Notes under the pieces: generated by a model
Told to the model about the DNA's origin: nothing
Databases searched by the model: none
What the model saw: only the letters and a program-made list of their open reading frames with translations
Position numbers and translations under genes: made by a program
Source of the DNA: CAIOZA01 sp964464375
Lineage (GTDB): Bacteria; Bacteroidota; Ignavibacteria; Kapaibacteriales; UBA2268
Direction of reading: 5' to 3'
Assembly: GCA_964464375.1 (NCBI GenBank)
Contig: CAYXFU010000046.1
Location: 1-26,809 of the forward strand
DNA: 26,809 nucleotides
Part shown: piece after piece, positions 23,192 through 26,809 of the stretch
Numbering within the stretch: position 1 is the first letter of the stretch
Layout: each line of letters begins with the position of its first letter

Positions 23192-24067
23192 GTGAAGAGG
23201 AAATCATACATAAGCATATCACAGATTATAGCGATCCTTGTCGCAGGGTTCGGCATTGCCAATTTATTAACAAACAACTATATTTTCAATCTACTTTCGC
23301 TTATTCCTTCCAAAGTTGCAATAGATCTTCAGTTCTGGAGAGTTCTCAGTTTTTCTTTCATTCCAGGCACTGTTGAAGGTTCACTTCTTTTTGCTTTTAC
23401 ATTCTGGTTTATAGCACCATTGCTCGAGGAACGTTTCAATCGTGTTACATTTCCAATAATTATTTTGCTCATAACACTATTGCAGGGAATTGGATTCAGC
23501 CTCTTTTTCTGGAAATCTCCAATTTCTTTTGCAGGATCAGAATCTCTTTCATTTTTCGTTCTGACAATGTTCACTCTTTCGGAAATGTCTAAAAAGACAC
23601 AACCGCAAAGACTTTTCGGACTTCCGGCAATGTCTTTCGTAACTTTGACATCGATGCTCTGGCTCTCTGCTGTTCTTATTCATTTTTCAATGACTTCTGA
23701 GGCTTTACTATATAATTCAATATTTTCAGCATCATACGGCATTATTATTTCACTGGCAATGTATCTGCAGATAAGACTTACTCACTCGTTTAAAGTGGTT
23801 CCTCAAGATACTCCCAACCCAAAACCCAGAGTTATACACGACTTTGAGCCACAAGAGGTTAAATCTCACGAGAGAAATGCTGTAGGTTACAGAATGCTGG
23901 ATAATCAAATTGATGATATGTTCATGGATGAGGACGAGGATGATGATTTTTACTCCGAGGATAAACTCAATAAAATTCTCGACAAAATGCTCGAATACGG
24001 CAATGATTCTTTGAGTCCATTCGAAAAGCGATATCTTAAAGAATACTCCATAAGAATAAATCGCTGA
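23192..24067 (+). CDS. Rhomboid-like membrane protein, probably inactive
   Basis: This 291-residue protein has about six membrane helices (10-195). It keeps rhomboid-type phrases: FWRVLSFSFIPGTVEG, FIAPLLEERFNRVTF, FAGSESLSFFVL in place of the catalytic GxSG loop, and SASYGIIISLAMY where active rhomboids have a histidine. S116 might correspond to the nucleophile, but no histidine is present at the second site, so protease activity is doubtful. After a linker comes a very acidic run (MDEDEDDD) and a helical tail (LDKMLEYGNDSLSPFEKRYL) like the C-terminal motif of many Bacteroidota rhomboids. It begins with GTG, since no ATG lies near the correct start. Substrate and partners are unknown. Confidence 0.72.
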   Translation: MKRKSYISISQIIAILVAGFGIANLLTNNYIFNLLSLIPSKVAIDLQFWRVLSFSFIPGTVEGSLLFAFTFWFIAPLLEERFNRVTFPIIILLITLLQGIGFSLFFWKSPISFAGSESLSFFVLTMFTLSEMSKKTQPQRLFGLPAMSFVTLTSMLWLSAVLIHFSMTSEALLYNSIFSASYGIIISLAMYLQIRLTHSFKVVPQDTPNPKPRVIHDFEPQEVKSHERNAVGYRMLDNQIDDMFMDEDEDDDFYSEDKLNKILDKMLEYGNDSLSPFEKRYLKEYSIRINR

Positions 24068-24107
24068 CATTAATCCAATTTCAATTTTTTTAATCATTTG
24101 TTTAGGT

Positions 24108-24115
24108 TAATTTTG
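24108..24115 (+). promoter_or_regulatory. Putative -7 box of the deoxyhypusine-synthase-like gene
   Basis: TAATTTTG matches TAnnTTTG and lies 38 bases before the ATG. The -33 element is only a T-run. AAGGA at 24142-24146 is the ribosome-binding site. Confidence 0.35.
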
Positions 24116-24153
24116 TAATCTAATATTTTTAATTTTTTACTAAGGACAAACAA

Positions 24154-25185
24154 ATGCCCAACAAACAAGATTACCTCAATCAGGCTAACCTAGTCGAACA
24201 TATCGATATCAAGAAATTTAATGTTGTCGATCTGGTCGATGCCATGGGTAAAACTGCTTTCCAGGCTAGAAATCTTCACAGAGCGGCTACCATTTATACA
24301 CGAATGATTGACGACACTAATTGCTCGATTATTCTCACACTTGCCGGATCACTCTTCAGCGCAGGGCTCAAGAATATAGTTGTCGATATGATTAAGCACA
24401 ATATGATTGATGCTATCGTTTCCACGGGTGCAATAATCGTGGATCAGGACTTCTTCGAGGCACTTGGCTACAAGCACTATCAAGGCACTCAGTTTGTTGA
24501 TGATAACGATCTCCGCGATCTAATGATTGATAGAATTTACGATACATATATTGATGAAGAAGACTTACGAGTATGTGATATGACTACAGCCAAGATTGCA
24601 AATTCACTACCACCCAGAGCCTACAGTTCAAGAGAATTCATTTGGGAAATGGGCAAATATCTCGTTGATAATAATATTGGAGATGGTTCAGTAGTCCGCA
24701 CAGCATACGAATGCGGAGTACCAATATTTGTTCCTGCTTTTTCGGACTGCTCGGCAGGATTCGGACTTATTCATCATCAGTACCACGCCAAAGGCGAAGT
24801 CGTTTCAATAGATTCAGCTAAGGACTTTCTAGAACTTACAAAGATAAAAATTTCAGCTGGGGATACAGGTATATTCATGGTTGGCGGCGGAGTACCGAAG
24901 AACTTCACACAGGATGTAGTCGTTGCTTGCGAAATTCTTGAAGTAGAAGCCGATATGCACAAATATGCAGTCCAGATTACTGTAGCTGACGAACGCGATG
25001 GAGGACTTTCAGGTTCTACCCTAAAGGAAGCGAGCTCATGGGGTAAGGTCGAGACCACATACGAGCAAATGGTATTCAGCGAGGCAACTATCGCTTTGCC
25101 ATTGATTGCAGCTTATGCTTACCACAAAGGAGACTGGAAGAGCAGAAAAGCACATAATTATTCAGGGATGCTGAATTCTAAATAA
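24154..25185 (+). CDS. Deoxyhypusine synthase family enzyme
   Basis: This 343-residue NAD-dependent enzyme belongs to the deoxyhypusine synthase fold family. In eukaryotes and archaea the family transfers the aminobutyl group of spermidine to a lysine of eIF5A. Bacteria lack eIF5A, and bacterial members are thought to act on polyamines or other amines. Visible elements are FQARNLHRAATIYTRM (36-51), LTLAGSLFSAGL (61-72), VSTGAIIVDQDF (89-100), GVPIFVPAFSDCSAGFG (188-204), GGGVPKNF (244-251), GGLSGS (283-288) and SSWGKV (294-299), whose K298 matches the catalytic lysine. GGGVPKNF replaces the His-rich GGG-VKHH of eukaryotic enzymes. The start is well set by AAGGA and a promoter box. It is followed by a repeat-rich gap. 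Confidence 0.88.
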   Translation: MPNKQDYLNQANLVEHIDIKKFNVVDLVDAMGKTAFQARNLHRAATIYTRMIDDTNCSIILTLAGSLFSAGLKNIVVDMIKHNMIDAIVSTGAIIVDQDFFEALGYKHYQGTQFVDDNDLRDLMIDRIYDTYIDEEDLRVCDMTTAKIANSLPPRAYSSREFIWEMGKYLVDNNIGDGSVVRTAYECGVPIFVPAFSDCSAGFGLIHHQYHAKGEVVSIDSAKDFLELTKIKISAGDTGIFMVGGGVPKNFTQDVVVACEILEVEADMHKYAVQITVADERDGGLSGSTLKEASSWGKVETTYEQMVFSEATIALPLIAAYAYHKGDWKSRKAHNYSGMLNSK

Positions 25186-25231
25186 AACCCTTTGCAAAAT
25201 ATAAAATTAAGGCTATAACAGAAAATGCCTA

Positions 25232-25259
25232 TCAACCATAGGGTTAACCCTATGGTTGA
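25232..25259. repeat. 28-bp perfect palindrome
   Basis: TCAACCATAGGG-TTAA-CCCTATGGTTGA reads the same on both strands over 25232-25259. It is the first of four hairpins in this 268-base gap. No T-run follows it. Confidence 0.7.
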
Positions 25260-25272
25260 AAAATTGTCCCAT

Positions 25273-25298
25273 GGTTCCTAAGCTCCCGCTTTGGAACC
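25273..25298. repeat. Hairpin GGTTCC ... GGAACC
   Basis: An outer 6-bp stem GGTTCC/GGAACC and an inner AGC/GCT stem are separated by a symmetric two-base internal loop, with a TCCC apical loop. It lies 14 bases after the 28-bp palindrome. Confidence 0.5.
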
Positions 25299-25310
25299 TT
25301 TCTCAATTCT

Positions 25311-25335
25311 GTTCCCAAGAAGGATATTGGGGAAC
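25311..25335. repeat. Hairpin GTTCCCAA ... TTGGGGAAC
   Basis: The arms GTTCCCAA and TTGGGGAAC pair with one bulged G around an 8-base loop. It is the third hairpin in the gap. Confidence 0.45.
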
Positions 25336-25368
25336 AAGTACGTTTTTTGCTTAATAGATCCAGATGAG

Positions 25369-25389
25369 ATTCCGGGACAAGCCCGGAAT
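25369..25389. repeat. Hairpin ATTCCGGG-ACAAG-CCCGGAAT
   Basis: A perfect 8-bp stem with loop ACAAG is followed by GAC. The ATTCC-N-GGAATGAC frame resembles the ATTCCTG/CAGGAATGAC elements at 935, 8619 and 26637 with a different inner arm. Confidence 0.55.
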
Positions 25390-25453
25390 GACACAATGAC
25401 TTATTTTTCTTGTATAATAGCAACTTGGTATGATACAACCCTATCGAATCTTT

Positions 25454-26452
25454 CTAGTTAGCTTTCAAGCGACTTAGATTTCTGAAGCCAATCATTTTTC
25501 CTGTATCTTCATCCCAGAGATGCAGGAATAATGATTTTAAGCTTTTGAAAAAAGTAATAGCCTTAACTTCCTGCAGTTCAGGTACAAAATCATGACAGGG
25601 CTTCAGGTTGTAGTTCGGTATTCTTGGTTTCAGATGGTGAATATGATGATAACCGATGTTACCGGAAAACCATCTAAAAATTGCGGGAAGTTTATAGAAG
25701 GAAGATCCCTCCATAGCTGCTTTGATAGGATCCCAGTTTACAATATCAGACCAATAAACATCTTCGTATTGATGCTGGATATAAAACAGCCAGACTCCGG
25801 CTACTCCAGCAAAATACACAACCGGTAATTGAACAATTGCATAGTTCCACAATCCAATTGTAAAGTATGCCACAACGACTATTCCAATTAGAGCTACATT
25901 GGTTAAGCTCAGGTTGATCATCTCTTTTTTGCGTGTAAAATTCTTCGGAATACGGTGAAAAACAAAAAATAAAGCAATAGGTCCCAGTAACAGAAATACG
26001 AGAGGGTTTCTGAAAAGCCTATAAGCAAATTTTGTCATTTTGCTTGAAGTATTATACTCTTTCACTGTCATTGTCCACATGTCACCTATCCCTCTGCCTT
26101 CAAGCTTAGAGACAGTAGAATGATGAATAGAATGTGCAAGCTTCCAGTCAGAAAAGGGTGTAAAAGTAATAACACCGCTTATATTGCCGAATATACTACA
26201 AGCTCTTTTAGAATTAAAAAATGAATTGTGCGAACAATCATGTAAGATAATGAATATTCTCATAAAAAAGCCGCTGGCAAGCATAGCCAAAGGTAATACT
26301 AGCCAGTAGGAATAATGATTACTCACCATATAGAACATTAATGCCATTACAGCAAAATAAGGAACAATCGACGTAAAAATCTGTGTTATTGATTTTTTGA
26401 GATCAGAACCTTCGTATTGTTTGAGTTTAAGAAGCCAGGAAGGGTTTTTCAT
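25454..26452 (-). CDS. Membrane fatty acid desaturase
   Basis: This 332-residue di-iron desaturase introduces double bonds into acyl chains of membrane lipids. Three histidine boxes are visible: HDCSH (71-75), HSIHH (107-111) and HHIHH (269-273). H226 in FYIQHQYED is a likely extra ligand. Four or more membrane helices are apparent (about 27-45, 48-70, 150-167, 185-222). The box pattern fits the acyl-lipid delta-12/omega-3-like or delta-6-like group rather than the stearoyl-CoA type; regiospecificity is not readable. It is transcribed alone. An inverted repeat ends exactly at the base before its start codon, suggesting local regulation. Confidence 0.92.
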   Translation of the reverse strand: MKNPSWLLKLKQYEGSDLKKSITQIFTSIVPYFAVMALMFYMVSNHYSYWLVLPLAMLASGFFMRIFIILHDCSHNSFFNSKRACSIFGNISGVITFTPFSDWKLAHSIHHSTVSKLEGRGIGDMWTMTVKEYNTSSKMTKFAYRLFRNPLVFLLLGPIALFFVFHRIPKNFTRKKEMINLSLTNVALIGIVVVAYFTIGLWNYAIVQLPVVYFAGVAGVWLFYIQHQYEDVYWSDIVNWDPIKAAMEGSSFYKLPAIFRWFSGNIGYHHIHHLKPRIPNYNLKPCHDFVPELQEVKAITFFKSLKSLFLHLWDEDTGKMIGFRNLSRLKAN

Positions 26453-26486
26453 ATTTAGTCTTGCTGAAAATTAGGTAAGACTAAAT
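26453..26486 (-). promoter_or_regulatory. Inverted repeat abutting the desaturase start codon
   Basis: The arms ATTTAGTCTT (26453-26462) and AAGACTAAAT (26477-26486) are perfect complements with a 14-base spacer. The last base of the element touches the ATG of the minus-strand gene. In the transcript this would form a 10-bp hairpin covering the ribosome-binding region; as DNA it could be an operator. Confidence 0.5.
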
Positions 26487-26516
26487 TTATAATTATTTAT
26501 TGAATACAATTGTTTT

Positions 26517-26545
26517 GGTTGTACTAATTTTATTAAAATACAACC
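26517..26545. promoter_or_regulatory. Inverted repeat upstream of the desaturase
   Basis: GGTTGTA and TACAACC flank a 15-base AT-rich spacer. It lies 65 bases above the desaturase start and might be part of its promoter or operator region. Weak support. Confidence 0.3.
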
Positions 26546-26636
26546 ATAATCACCTAGAATATTCATAATTATTATGTTAAGCCCGAATTAATCATTAGAC
26601 TTGATCCATTTTCTTGAAATGCAATACATTCGTGTC

Positions 26637-26656
26637 ATTCCTGTGCATACAGGAAT
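26637..26656. repeat. Short palindrome ATTCCTG-N6-CAGGAAT
   Basis: The arms ATTCCTG and CAGGAAT enclose TGCATA. It is the third copy of the element at 935-954 and 8619-8638, here in the opposite orientation (GTC before it). Confidence 0.6.
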
Positions 26657-26809
26657 CTATGATTTTTCTTAGCTAAAAAAGATTCCTGCATTAGCTTCGC
26701 TTTTACTTCGTGATCGCAGGCAGTCTCGCTTTTCAGCATCGTGGTCTGGTTGGCGACACCCAACCGCAACAGATCCCGATCGGGGTCAAACCCCGGTGAA
26801 CAGGCCTTG
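26657..26809. other. Repeat-like, GC-richer end of window with nested palindromes
   Basis: No gene was seen. It contains GGTTGG/CCAACC around a 6-base loop (26748-26765), a near-palindrome GATCCCGATCGGGGTC (26772-26787) and GGGGT-CAA-ACCCC (26782-26794), partly overlapping. An upstream phrase, CTTCGCTTTTACTTCGTGATCG, written here in part only (CTTCGTGATCG), resembles the dispersed repeats. The element is cut by the window end. Confidence 0.4.

Noticed and set aside
25232..25259. 28-bp palindrome as an intrinsic terminator
   Set aside because: No T-run follows on either strand at the expected place, so a terminator call was not made; it is listed as a repeat.
1..26809. CRISPR array, tRNA, rRNA or insertion sequence
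   Set aside because: No regularly spaced direct repeats, cloverleaf-like gene, rRNA stretch or transposase frame was seen on either strand. The repeats found are short, scattered and mostly palindromic.

Overview
The window looks like a chromosomal segment from a member of the Bacteroidota/Ignavibacteriota (FCB) group, possibly an Ignavibacteria- or Kapabacteria-like lineage. Three large exported proteins end in type IX secretion (Por) sorting tails. Several promoters fit the Bacteroidota sigma pattern (TTG/TTTG, about 18-20 nt, then TAnnTTTG). The remaining genes are AT-leaning housekeeping genes typical of that group. The taxon is inferred from gene content and not proven. No rRNA, tRNA, CRISPR array, transposase or phage gene was seen.

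Layout. 1-1016: a dispersed repeat, the GTPase gene engB, then a repeat-filled gap. 1017-5221 (minus strand): a SAM methyltransferase overlapping a 13-repeat beta-propeller T9SS substrate, and an exported protein with a weak TolB/FlgO-like look. 5455-6825 (plus): an AT-rich accessory stretch with a secreted orphan, a 51-codon gene remnant carrying palindromic repeats, a small lipoprotein and an antitoxin-like orphan. 6936-8566: a TPR+SPOR cell-envelope protein and a DUF1003 membrane protein bracketed by twin hairpins. 8649-10547 (minus): an exported oligoendopeptidase F. 10885-12057: a T9SS-exported GLUG-like protein whose sorting tail carries two in-frame palindromic inserts. 12240-18094: a nitrilase-family amidohydrolase, murC, and two consecutive parvulin-type chaperones (PpiC/PrsA-like and SurA-like). 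18262-21153: an SRPBCC protein, a WD40-like T9SS protein and trhO, all co-directional. 21202-21624 (minus): a small TonB-domain protein. 21952-25185: a TetR regulator with a palindromic operator inside its promoter, nuoE, a rhomboid-like protein lacking the catalytic histidine, and a deoxyhypusine-synthase-family enzyme. 25454-26452 (minus): a fatty acid desaturase with an inverted repeat abutting its start codon. The ends and gaps carry short palindromes.

Functional themes. Envelope biogenesis dominates: MurC, SurA/PpiC, SPOR, TonB, desaturase, lipoproteins and T9SS cargo. Most genes stand alone or in two- or three-gene runs.

The most notable signal is a family of short palindromes whose outer ends (GTAGGGG / CCCCTAC) are largely constant while the inner arms differ yet stay self-complementary. 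Copies lie between genes, at the end of a gene remnant, and twice inside a coding sequence in the same reading phase, where they add loop peptides to a T9SS sorting domain.
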